DNA of 64,000 nt, from contig NZ_JAVDQG010000001.1 in assembly GCF_031454155.1 (NCBI RefSeq), forward strand, positions 310,001-374,000. The letters are read 5' to 3'. Below, one piece after another: positions 33,617 to 41,569 of this stretch. The notes beneath the pieces were generated by a model that had not been told where the DNA came from, made no database searches, and was given only the letters and a program-made list of their open reading frames with translations. This DNA comes from Desmospora profundinema (GTDB lineage Bacteria > Bacillota > Bacilli > Thermoactinomycetales > DSM-45169). The translations under genes and the position numbers were made by a program. Every line of letters begins with the position of its first letter. Positions within the stretch are counted from its first letter, which is position 1.

Positions 33617-34378
33617 CTACCAATCCTGGTTTTGTTCATATTTCAGATCGATCAAAAGGGATCCTGCCACCCGTTTAAAATCGTTTTTGTGTTCCGGGAG
33701 AAATTCGTTTTTCCACGTGCCGACTTCCCCTTTTCTGAAGGTGGAAGATTGCAGAGGCCGGATGTTGTCGTTCATCCGTTCCATGATCTCCTGTTTGGAA
33801 AGGTTGAGAGGACGAATGTCTTCCCATAGATAATCGATGAACCGGGTCAACTCTTTTGTTCGAGTCTGCGGGTCCACCAGCTTTTCAAAGGTGGTTTTGA
33901 TAATTACAGGTTGACGAAACCATTGATAGATCGGAGCTAAATGTTGATATAGGTTGGGATAACCGGTCCATCCGTGTTTGCTGGGGATTTCCGTATGGGT
34001 CAAATCGGCACCATTGATGATCACACTCAAACGTTCGGTATGGCTTTTGGTGTATTTTTTGAAGTAGGTGTGCATGGGATGGTCTTTCAAGTTGTCTCTC
34101 ATGTAGAAATGGGCTAAAGAAACCGCGACATCCCGAGGATCGCGGCTGATAAAAAAGAGTCTAATCCCCCATTTCTTGAGGTTATCAAACAATTTTTCGT
34201 TGTAAGGGAAGTGACCTACGGCTACCACGCCTTCAGGGTTGAACCGGATGTCGGATAGAGTGGATTGGTAATAGTACTTACACAGATGAAACCCAGGTAT
34301 CCCCTGAATTATTTGCACCATTAGATGTGTTCCGCTTTTAGGGACGGAATTAATCATAACGGTGGGTTTTTTATTCAT
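33617..34378 (-). CDS. PAPS-dependent sulfotransferase
   Basis: 253 residues with the sulfotransferase signature complete: the 5'-phosphosulfate loop SVPKSGTHLM (Lys14), the 3'-phosphate motif SRDPRDVAVS (Arg79, Ser87), and the C-terminal FRKGEVGTWKNEF (214-226), equivalent to RKGxxGDWK. A catalytic histidine candidate is in VAVGHFPYN near 56. It should move sulfate from PAPS to a hydroxyl, here most likely on the polysaccharide. ATG with GAGGTG upstream; last gene of the minus-strand arm, 30 bases after the glycosyltransferase. Such enzymes are uncommon in Bacillales. Confidence 0.88.
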   Translation of the reverse strand: MNKKPTVMINSVPKSGTHLMVQIIQGIPGFHLCKYYYQSTLSDIRFNPEGVVAVGHFPYNEKLFDNLKKWGIRLFFISRDPRDVAVSLAHFYMRDNLKDHPMHTYFKKYTKSHTERLSVIINGADLTHTEIPSKHGWTGYPNLYQHLAPIYQWFRQPVIIKTTFEKLVDPQTRTKELTRFIDYLWEDIRPLNLSKQEIMERMNDNIRPLQSSTFRKGEVGTWKNEFLPEHKNDFKRVAGSLLIDLKYEQNQDW

Positions 34379-34408
34379 AAAAGCACCTCATCCTACTGTA
34401 TTTCTCTT

Positions 34409-35623
34409 TTAACACAGGATTTTCATCAGGCGATCCGTCCTGTAGAGCTCCCCGAAGCGGGGTTCGTCTTTGAGAGGGGTGAACCTGTGCTGAATCGGTT
34501 CCTTTTTTCTGGCAACATAATGGACGGAGAGAAATTCCGTTGTATGACGCTGACGAGCATAGAGGACCAACCGTTGCAAATAATCCCAAACCACGAGAGG
34601 TGGCCAGGTGGTGCGGGGACCATGGATCATCACATAAGGGGTGTGGGCGCGGGGAAGGGTTTGACGGACCGCTTCCTTTACGGTGGCGTTCGGCATTGTA
34701 AAAATCGTGACCCGGGGGTCCGGAATCTGCTTTAGGATGTGTTCTCCTGTGGTACAGGAAGAGAGATCGACCACCAACAGTTCATAGTTGCTGTAATATT
34801 GTTCCAACAATGCTTCCATGAGGTCCGTTTTGTTTTCGATCCCGTCGTAGACGGGGAAGATGACAGTGGTCTCATAGGGGATGTTGCGCCGTTGTCGGGC
34901 TTGTTGCCTGGCGATTTGAAAGGCGTATCGCCACCGGCGGTGCTGTTGTTTTGATTTTCGCAGGCGGGCGGAGACGCTGTGGGCGGAATTGACCCGATAA
35001 TCCATCAACTCTTCCGGGACATAATCGATTTCACATCGTTCGGTCAAACGAAGCCAGTATTCGTAGTCTTCCACCGGCTCCAGATGATAGCCTTCTATTT
35101 TTTGGGCGTAGGATTTCTTATACATGAAAGAGACTCCGATAAAGCAAACATCGAGGAGTTCCTCTTTGGATTTTTGCTGGAACTTGCGGAATCTCACGAG
35201 ATCAAGCTCGGTTTGCATGGACTTTCCCTCTCCATCTACATGGCGGAAGCTGCTGTAGACCAGTCCCAGCTGAGGCGGACCTGCATGGAGTTTGGCACGC
35301 AATGCTTCTAAGAAACGGGGGTAGTAGACATTGTCGCTGGAGATCCATGTAAGGTATCGGATGTGGGGGAGGGGAAACAGGAACGTAAACCCGGTGTTGA
35401 GCGCCTGGGAAACTCCCTTGTTCTTTTCATGAAAGAGCAGTGTCACCCGTGAATCTCCGGCCGTTTCTTCCCGGATCGTCTGTACGGTTTTCTCATCGGC
35501 TCCGTCAATCACAATGACTAACTGATATCTTTGGTAAGTCTGATGAATAACGGATTGGAGAGCAGCCTGGAGGTAGGGGGGATGTTGGTTGTACACCGGC
35601 ATGACGATACCTATATCAGGCAT
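34409..35623 (-). CDS. Two-domain family 2 glycosyltransferase
   Basis: 404 residues. Domain 1 (about 1-220) is a standard GT2: IGIVMPVYNQHPPYLQAAL, VIVIDGADEKT, ISSDN (DXD equivalent) and EDYEYWLRL. Domain 2 (about 250-404) starts like a GT2 (TTVIFPVYDGIENKTDLMEALLEQYYSNYELLVVDLS) but lacks a clear metal motif and may bind acceptor or be degenerate. Start at 35623 overlaps the end of the reductase gene by 8 bases, so the genes are coupled. Confidence 0.85.
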   Translation of the reverse strand: MPDIGIVMPVYNQHPPYLQAALQSVIHQTYQRYQLVIVIDGADEKTVQTIREETAGDSRVTLLFHEKNKGVSQALNTGFTFLFPLPHIRYLTWISSDNVYYPRFLEALRAKLHAGPPQLGLVYSSFRHVDGEGKSMQTELDLVRFRKFQQKSKEELLDVCFIGVSFMYKKSYAQKIEGYHLEPVEDYEYWLRLTERCEIDYVPEELMDYRVNSAHSVSARLRKSKQQHRRWRYAFQIARQQARQRRNIPYETTVIFPVYDGIENKTDLMEALLEQYYSNYELLVVDLSSCTTGEHILKQIPDPRVTIFTMPNATVKEAVRQTLPRAHTPYVMIHGPRTTWPPLVVWDYLQRLVLYARQRHTTEFLSVHYVARKKEPIQHRFTPLKDEPRFGELYRTDRLMKILC

Positions 35624-36467
35624 ACAGATAGTTCCTTTCTGTCTGTGTTTCCATCCAATCTTTCAATTCTTTCAACATCACGGGATAAGGGGGGACGAGA
35701 TAAGTAAAATCTTCCCGGCTATTGATCAAGGTTTTATCCGATCGGAGATCATCCCTGGGGAGGATTGTAATCTCGTTTCGGTCAAACACTTCTTTGAACA
35801 GGTGGAGAAGTGTGTATTTTGATATTTTTTGAGGGGAAGCCAGGTGGACCAAACCGCTGATGGGACGAGAGAGTGACCATTGAATCGCTTTGCCCAATTC
35901 CAGCGTAGTCACTCCGTTCCAATAAACATTCCGATATCCCTCTAACACGCCTGCTTGATTCATAAACCAGTGAAACAGACCGATTCCATCCGGTTTTAGT
36001 TCGGGGCCGATGATAGAAGTTCGGATCGTCAGGTTTGTTGAATCGATCACTTCTCCCAAACTTTTCGTTTTGCCATATATGGTCGTCGTATCGGGAAGAT
36101 CCTCCTCGGTATAACCACCACGATCGCCAGAAAAAACACAGTCGGTGCTGATCTGAATCAGACGGAATCCATAACGCTTTCCCCGGCGGGCGAGCCGATG
36201 GGGGAAGAAGCTGTTTACGAAAATGGCTTCTTCCAGTCGGTGGGCCGCTTCATCTTTCAAGATTCCCGTTGCGTTAATGACCACTTCGGGTTGAATCCGC
36301 TCCAGGATGGAATCAACCTCTCCCTTCTGCAGGAGATCTAACGGAAGGGAGAGGGGATGAGGCTCCCGTCTGCGCACGGTCCACCATACCTCATGTTCAT
36401 TGGCGGCCAGATAATCACGCAGCATATGCCCGGCCATTCCTCCGCCGCCGAGTATCAGGATCTTCAC
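35616..36467 (-). CDS. RmlD-like NDP-sugar reductase (FnlB/WbjC type)
   Basis: 283 residues of the RmlD superfamily: ILILGGGGMAGHMLRDYL at the N-terminus, ISTDCVFSGDRGGY near 102 and IYGKTKSLGE near 125. Flanked by a dehydratase and a 2-epimerase, it matches the second enzyme of the UDP-N-acetyl-L-fucosamine route (FnlA-FnlB-FnlC, CapE-CapF-CapG). It lacks the C-terminal cupin found in CapF. The GTG at 36467 is chosen because AGGAG is 7 bases upstream; the longer frame has no site. Confidence 0.8.
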   Translation of the reverse strand: MKILILGGGGMAGHMLRDYLAANEHEVWWTVRRREPHPLSLPLDLLQKGEVDSILERIQPEVVINATGILKDEAAHRLEEAIFVNSFFPHRLARRGKRYGFRLIQISTDCVFSGDRGGYTEEDLPDTTTIYGKTKSLGEVIDSTNLTIRTSIIGPELKPDGIGLFHWFMNQAGVLEGYRNVYWNGVTTLELGKAIQWSLSRPISGLVHLASPQKISKYTLLHLFKEVFDRNEITILPRDDLRSDKTLINSREDFTYLVPPYPVMLKELKDWMETQTERNYLYA

Positions 36468-36489
36468 AGGACATCTCCTCCTATTGAAT

Positions 36490-37476
36490 TTAAGGAAGCA
36501 TCCCGCCGCGCCGGAGCAATGCTTCGATCTCATCATCAGACATCGGATCGGTATCGGAGGAATAGGTTTGGAATCGCACTTTATCCAAAGAACCGTAGCG
36601 TTGTTGGAGAGCAGGCGTGGGATGGGACGGCAAGATGACGTAATACTGGCTGCTGTACCGATAGGTGCGGGGTGCTTCATTGGCGGATACCAGTACTTCA
36701 TGCAACTTTTCACCTGGCCGGATTCCGATTTCCTTGATGGGGACAGAGCGGGTTGCCAAGTTTCGGGTCAAAACCTCCGCCAAATGAAGAATGCGGCAGG
36801 TTTTCATCTTCATGACAAATGTTTCTCCCCCGATGGACTCCATTGTCGCTTTGATCAACAGTTCGATCGCCTCAGAAATGGTCAGGAAAAACCGTGTCAT
36901 CATTTTAGAGGTAAGAGTGATCTCGCCGTCTTCCGCGATTTGTTTTTTAAAGTAGGGCACCACACTGCCGTTGGTTCCCAAAACATTCCCTCCCCGGATG
37001 CAAACAAAACGAGTGGAGGATGTGAGGTCGTTGGCCCGGATCATCAGCTTTTCACCGAAGGCTTTAGTCATGCCATAAAAATTGACCGGATCGACGGCCT
37101 TATCGGTGGAAACGTCAATCACTTTTTTCACTTGATTACGAATGCCGGCCTGGATGACGTTTTCCGTTCCTAACACATTGGTTTTTAATGCTTCATCCGG
37201 TTGCATCTCACAAATGGGAACGTGTTTCAGCGCAGCCAGATGGAATACGTAGTCGACACCGCGGCAAGCTTGCAAGACGGATTCCCGCTCTCTCACATCG
37301 CCGATAATAAAGGTTAAGCGAGGAGATCGGAAATGCCGTTCCATGGTAACCTGTGAAAATTCGTTGCGGGAAAAGATGCGGATTTCTTTCGGTTGATGCC
37401 GGAGCAAGTGGCGTGTCAACTCATATCCCCACGAGCCGGTGGCACCAGTGATTAAAATGGTTTGTCCTTTAAACAT
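36490..37476 (-). CDS. UDP-GlcNAc 4,6-dehydratase, SpsM/CapE/PseB-like
   Basis: 328 residues. MFKGQTILITGATGSWGYEL binds NADP, IFSRNEFSQ and FIIGDVRER follow, and the active site lies at VSTDKAVDPVNFYGMTKAFGEKL. The STDKA form (Asp-Lys instead of Tyr-based acid) is typical of dehydratases that also epimerise C5, as in PseB and CapE. Sequence alone does not separate PseB from FnlA; the trio with the reductase and 2-epimerase favours FnlA/CapE. It is the only UDP-HexNAc dehydratase in the window, so it may also feed the spsC/PseC step. TTGGAGGG precedes the start; its start overlaps the 2-epimerase stop by 8 bases. Confidence 0.83.
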   Translation of the reverse strand: MFKGQTILITGATGSWGYELTRHLLRHQPKEIRIFSRNEFSQVTMERHFRSPRLTFIIGDVRERESVLQACRGVDYVFHLAALKHVPICEMQPDEALKTNVLGTENVIQAGIRNQVKKVIDVSTDKAVDPVNFYGMTKAFGEKLMIRANDLTSSTRFVCIRGGNVLGTNGSVVPYFKKQIAEDGEITLTSKMMTRFFLTISEAIELLIKATMESIGGETFVMKMKTCRILHLAEVLTRNLATRSVPIKEIGIRPGEKLHEVLVSANEAPRTYRYSSQYYVILPSHPTPALQQRYGSLDKVRFQTYSSDTDPMSDDEIEALLRRGGMLP

Positions 37477-38557
37477 GATTCAACCCTCCAAAGATCATAT
37501 TGACCACTTTCGTTGAAACGTGAGGATCGAGATATCCATCCGGACATTGCCAAGGGCCGGAACGGTTCATCAATTGGACGCATGCGGCGATGCGATCCGG
37601 CTCCAAGCCGGACACCGTGTTACTACCGCAGGCGATTGTTTCGGGTCTTTCCGTGCTTTTTCGAATGGTGACGGCCGGTACACCGAAAATACAGCTTTCT
37701 TCTTGTACCGTTCCGCTGTCGGTTACCACGACACGGGCATTTTTCTGCAGTTTGACAAAATCGAAGAAGCTGAAAGGGGCATGGAAAACCAGCTGGCGAT
37801 GGGAAACATCGATGTTGTTTTGTTTGAGACGGGTTTGCGTTCGCGGATGAATACTGCAGATGACCGGGATTTCCGTTTGGTCGGCGACCAGATGAAGACC
37901 TTTCACAATTTTTCGAAGATGAGTGGCGTTGTCCACGTTTTCAGCCCGGTGGACCGTCACCAGGATGTAGCCTCCTTTAGTCAGCCTCATGGTTTGCAAT
38001 AAATCGCTGTTGTCGATCGCTTCCCGATAATGTTCCAACACTTCATAGATGGGGTTTCCCGATACCCAGATCCGGTGTGAAGGGATCCCTTCACGCAGCA
38101 AATTTTGCCGACTCCATTCGGTATAAGGCAAATTGAAGGAAGAGGCCGTATCGATGATTTTCCGGTTGAGTTCTTCCGGTACAGCCGGATCGTAACACCG
38201 GTTTCCCGCCTCCATGTGATAAACGGGAAACCCCATCCGTTCAGCCAGGATGGCACAGAGGGCACTGTTGGTATCACCGAGTATCAGGATGCGGTCAGGC
38301 TTTTCCCGCAGGAGAACTTCTTCCACTTTTGCGAACATGGTTGCGACTTGTTTTCCAAACGAATGAGTACCGGAATGGATGTGATAGTCCGGTGAGCGGA
38401 TTCCCAGCTGCTTAAAAAAAATATCACTAAGGGAGCAGTCGTGATTCTGGCCGGTGTGAACGAGGATGTGCCGGGAAGCATATTGATCCAGCTTGTGAAT
38501 GATGAGGCTCAAGCGGATGATCTCGGGGCGCGTCCCGAGAATCGTCATGATTTTCAC
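37469..38557 (-). CDS. UDP-HexNAc 2-epimerase (WecB/FnlC/CapG type)
   Basis: 362 residues. MTILGTRPEIIRLSLIIHKL opens the GT-B-like fold, with HTGQNHD near 37, LGDTNSALCAI near 92, HMEAGNRCYD and VTDSGTVQEE near 285. These are the non-hydrolysing UDP-GlcNAc 2-epimerase motifs. With its two neighbours it would complete UDP-FucNAc. The GTG at 38557 has AAAGGAGG upstream and overlaps the stop of the nucleotidyltransferase gene (GTGA). Confidence 0.87.
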   Translation of the reverse strand: MKIMTILGTRPEIIRLSLIIHKLDQYASRHILVHTGQNHDCSLSDIFFKQLGIRSPDYHIHSGTHSFGKQVATMFAKVEEVLLREKPDRILILGDTNSALCAILAERMGFPVYHMEAGNRCYDPAVPEELNRKIIDTASSFNLPYTEWSRQNLLREGIPSHRIWVSGNPIYEVLEHYREAIDNSDLLQTMRLTKGGYILVTVHRAENVDNATHLRKIVKGLHLVADQTEIPVICSIHPRTQTRLKQNNIDVSHRQLVFHAPFSFFDFVKLQKNARVVVTDSGTVQEESCIFGVPAVTIRKSTERPETIACGSNTVSGLEPDRIAACVQLMNRSGPWQCPDGYLDPHVSTKVVNMIFGGLNHV

Positions 38558-39324
38558 GTCCCGCCCTCCTTTAATGGCTGTTTGGAGCATGTTTGGGACA
38601 TTTCCACCGAATTCGATGAATCAACGGGCAGCAGTTGTGAGGCTATGGTGGCATACAGTTGGTTGGCTTCTTCAAAGTCTCCGGGCCGGCCGATATCCAT
38701 CCAGAAGGCGTCATTGTGATAATGGCGCACTTTTTTATGAGCATTCAGGAGAACCTGGATTAAATCCGGCATGTCGAAAAAGGTTTGGTCGGGGATGTAG
38801 TCGATAATTTTGGGGTCCATCATGTAGATGCCCATGTTGACCAAAGCCGGATACATGGGTTTTTCAAGAAATTGGGTTACGAGGTCTTCGTGTGTCTCTA
38901 ACACTCCCAGGTTAACCGGGACCTTTTTGGTTTGTGTGGCAATGGTCAGCAAACTGTCCCCAGTCCGGTGAAAATCATGGAAATCTTTCATATGAAGGGT
39001 CGTGAGCACGTCACAATTCATCATGAGAAAGGGTTGCGTGAGGCAGGTCATCCCCTTCAGGGGTCCGACTGTTCCCAGGGGACTCTTTTCCACTCGGTAC
39101 CGAATGGATACCCCCCAGCGGCTTCCATCTCCAAAATAAGTTTGAATCAGGGGAGCTAGATAACCACACAACATGGTGATGTGTCGGAATCCGTGATACT
39201 TGAGTTGTTTCACGATAATTTCCAATGTCGGCTGTCCCCCGACGGGGAGGAGCCCTTTGGGTAACACTTGGGTGTACGGGGCCATTCGGGTTCCTTTGCC
39301 ACCGGTGACGATCACGGCATCCAT
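38554..39324 (-). CDS. Sugar-1-phosphate nucleotidyltransferase (RfbA-like)
   Basis: 256 residues. AVIVTGGKGTRMAPYTQVLPKGLLPVGGQP is the nucleotide-binding opening, with MNCDVLTTL near 103 (metal Asp) and an EKP near 154, then MDIGRPGDFEEAN. The nucleotide and sugar are not determined by these motifs. It is the first gene of the six-gene minus-strand arm and has AAGGAGGGG upstream. The last about 20 residues are not conserved-looking. Confidence 0.83.
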   Translation of the reverse strand: MDAVIVTGGKGTRMAPYTQVLPKGLLPVGGQPTLEIIVKQLKYHGFRHITMLCGYLAPLIQTYFGDGSRWGVSIRYRVEKSPLGTVGPLKGMTCLTQPFLMMNCDVLTTLHMKDFHDFHRTGDSLLTIATQTKKVPVNLGVLETHEDLVTQFLEKPMYPALVNMGIYMMDPKIIDYIPDQTFFDMPDLIQVLLNAHKKVRHYHNDAFWMDIGRPGDFEEANQLYATIASQLLPVDSSNSVEMSQTCSKQPLKEGGT

Positions 39325-39538
39325 GCCAAGCTCCCCTCCTTTGCTGTTTATGGATCTTCTCGAAAAAGGCGCTTTCTGTGAAGTAATCTATTCATTCGTA
39401 TAAATAAGCGTATAGTCAGATCAATCATGGCTCTTAAAATAGTTATTGGCACAAACTGGATTTCATAGGCTTGTGAACGGGTCACTAATAGAACCGGTTT
39501 GTATAATAATTGGGAACCTTAAGGGAGGGAGGGTGAAT
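39325..39538. promoter_or_regulatory. Divergent promoter region of the two glycan arms
   Basis: 214 bases between the minus-strand nucleotidyltransferase and the plus-strand GT4 gene. It is AT-rich around 39380-39450 and contains GTATAATAATTG (about 39500), a possible -10 for the GT4 gene. I could not pair it with a clear -35, so the sigma factor is open. Confidence 0.4.
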
Positions 39539-40771
39539 ATGAAAGTTGTGATTCCGATGAGCTCATTGGAGACCGGAGGAGGATGCCGTGTTCTAGCGGA
39601 TATCGCTAATGCATTGGTTGCTAGGGGTCACGAGACGGAGATCATCCTCCCGCAGTGGTCTCCAATCGCCTATCCAGTCAACGCCAAGGTGATACGGGTG
39701 CCCGCCCTAAAAAAAGACAACATCCCCTATGGGGACATTGTCCTGGCCAATTTCTACACCACCTTTCAGCCGGCTTATGAGGCGTGGCCGAAGCAATGTG
39801 TCCGATTGTGTCAAGGATTCGAGCCAGACTGGCTTAAGGGAGAGAATCGGGAATGGGCATTGTGGACCTATAAACAAAAGGTACCCGTTATCAGTGTCTC
39901 CCATTGGCTGGATTCCCGGATTCACCAACTTGCAGGAATACGGTCGACTGTCGTCAATCTGGGAGTGGATCCACAGGTTTTTCAAGCGGGAACCGGACGG
40001 CAAAGCCCCGTCCAACCGGCAGCGGCTTCCTCGCAAGATAAACCCGCCTTTCCGTCACTTATTAAGGCGTGGCTAAGACGGTCCGGCTTCGGGGGCAAAA
40101 ATCTCTGGAACCATAAACAGCGAAAGGATTCCCCCTGGTCGGAGGAGGGCCATTCACCGCAAATGTTCCGTACCGGAATCGGACAACGGCAACCTGTCAG
40201 TCATCGGACTAAAGTGATTCTCTACATCGCCCGGGATCCCAAGGTGGGGTATGCCCTGAAGGGATACGATGATTTCGTTAAAGCCATGTATCGATTGAAG
40301 AAAATGGATAAAGGGAATTTCATCGTCCACATGATCTGTACGGAAAGGGAGTTGCCTTTACCGGGGATTCTCCATCGGACATTCCGGCCGGCTGATGATC
40401 AGGGGATGGTGGACTTGTACCGGTCGGCCGATGTGTTCGTTTCCACTTCGTGGATCGAAGGGTTTGGGTTACCACCTTTGGAGGCGATGGCTTGTGGAAC
40501 GCCCGTCGTCACCACCAATTCCGGCGGAGTGATGGATTTTTGCCGCCACCTGGAAAACGCCTATGTGGTACCACCCCAAAATCCCCAAGCTATTGCCCAT
40601 GGCATCGTTTCTGTCTTGTCCAACACGAACGTGGCCGAGAGATTGGTCCAAGGAGGGAAAGAAACGGCAAGGCGGTTGACGAAACACGCTTTTGAACAAA
40701 AGATGGTGGACGCCCTGGAAACAATCATTCAAAATCGTCGGGCTAAACATGAGATTGAAGGGAGTCCCTAA
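39539..40771 (+). CDS. Family 4 glycosyltransferase with an inserted segment
   Basis: 410 residues of GT-B fold. The N-terminus VVIPMSSLETGGGCRVLADIANALVARGH is the acceptor domain; the C-terminus has the GT4 donor site DVFVSTSWIEGFGLPPLEAMACGTPVVTTNSGG. Between the two domains, at about 173-235, is an Arg/Ser/Gln-rich low-complexity insert not expected in the family. The ATG at 39539 has GGGAGGGAGGG upstream; 31 upstream codons have no such site. It is followed by three DUF2642 genes in the same direction. Confidence 0.85.
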   Translation: MKVVIPMSSLETGGGCRVLADIANALVARGHETEIILPQWSPIAYPVNAKVIRVPALKKDNIPYGDIVLANFYTTFQPAYEAWPKQCVRLCQGFEPDWLKGENREWALWTYKQKVPVISVSHWLDSRIHQLAGIRSTVVNLGVDPQVFQAGTGRQSPVQPAAASSQDKPAFPSLIKAWLRRSGFGGKNLWNHKQRKDSPWSEEGHSPQMFRTGIGQRQPVSHRTKVILYIARDPKVGYALKGYDDFVKAMYRLKKMDKGNFIVHMICTERELPLPGILHRTFRPADDQGMVDLYRSADVFVSTSWIEGFGLPPLEAMACGTPVVTTNSGGVMDFCRHLENAYVVPPQNPQAIAHGIVSVLSNTNVAERLVQGGKETARRLTKHAFEQKMVDALETIIQNRRAKHEIEGSP

Positions 40772-40797
40772 TATCAGAAAGGAAGAGTGAACCAGGG

Positions 40798-41118
40798 ATG
40801 ATCAATCAAACTGGAACGATCAGAATACAGCAGAACCGGAGATTGCAGAGAAGGATCATGCGTCGCGTCCGACGCCTACTTAGGCAGATGAGACGCGACA
40901 TCTTAGGGGAAGTTCGGGATTTGCTGAATGAACGGAATCAGCGACTGCAAAATGAGCTCTCGGATTTACTAAACCAAACTGTGGAAATCACCACCCGCGA
41001 TGGAACCGTCCAAGGAACACTGGTCAGTGTGGGGAACGATTTTGCGGAAATCTTGGGGGCTGATGGAAATATTGTATTAATTCCATTTGAAAACTTGATA
41101 AGTTTCAGCAGTATCTAA
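40798..41118 (+). CDS. DUF2642 protein with Arg-rich N-terminus (1 of 3)
   Basis: 106 residues. The first about 50 are an Arg/Gln-rich helix (RRLQRRIMRRVRRLLRQMRR); the rest is an Lsm-like barrel, VEITTRDGTVQGTLVSVGND then IVLIPFENL. DUF2642 proteins occur in spore formers and some are thought to be coat-associated; the function is not known. GGAAGAGTG lies before the ATG. Next to glycosyltransferases it may be a spore-surface component. Confidence 0.72.
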   Translation: MINQTGTIRIQQNRRLQRRIMRRVRRLLRQMRRDILGEVRDLLNERNQRLQNELSDLLNQTVEITTRDGTVQGTLVSVGNDFAEILGADGNIVLIPFENLISFSSI

Positions 41119-41136
41119 ACCAAGGGGGTGTATAAA

Positions 41137-41352
41137 TTGTGCCTGTTTAAATGGTTCTGTTGTTTCCGGAATCGGAGATTGAGAAGAGAGTTGTTAAAAT
41201 TCTTAAACCAAAATGTGGAGATTACCACCCGCAATGGAACCATCCAGGGAAGACTGGTCCGTGTGGGGAAGGATTTTGCAGAAGTCCGGGAGGCTAGCGG
41301 GAACATCGTGTTGATTCCGTTTGAGAATTTTGTAAGTATACGCAAGATATAG
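41137..41352 (+). CDS. DUF2642 protein (2 of 3)
   Basis: About 71 residues: a Cys/Phe-rich N-terminus (CLFKWFCCFRNRR) and a barrel almost identical to the first gene (VEITTRNGTIQGRLVRVGKD, IVLIPFENF). The TTG at 41137 has AAGGGGGTG 7-8 bases upstream; GTG at 41128 is inside that site. Starts 18 bases after the preceding stop. Confidence 0.7.
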   Translation: MCLFKWFCCFRNRRLRRELLKFLNQNVEITTRNGTIQGRLVRVGKDFAEVREASGNIVLIPFENFVSIRKI

Positions 41353-41368
41353 ATGGGAGGTGGACGGA

Positions 41369-41569
41369 TTGTTCCTATTTCAACGATTGAGACAGTTTAT
41401 CGGTTGTCAAGTGGAAGTCATGACCGCGGCAGGACTGACGGAGGGTACACTGATTTCAGTAACTCCGGTTACCATTGTCGTGCAAGTGGCAGTCGACCCC
41501 GGATATCCGCCTGTGACGGTAACGATCAACATCTTTGCGATTTCGTTTATCCGCATTACGTCATGTTAG
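41369..41569 (+). CDS. DUF2642-like protein (3 of 3)
   Basis: About 66 residues. QFIGCQVEVMTAAGLTEGTLISVTPVTIVVQV fits the same small barrel more loosely, followed by NIFAISFIRI. TTG at 41369 has GGGAGG upstream; GTG at 41360 is the alternative. The end overlaps the converging glycosyltransferase gene by about 4 bases. Confidence 0.6.
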   Translation: MFLFQRLRQFIGCQVEVMTAAGLTEGTLISVTPVTIVVQVAVDPGYPPVTVTINIFAISFIRITSC

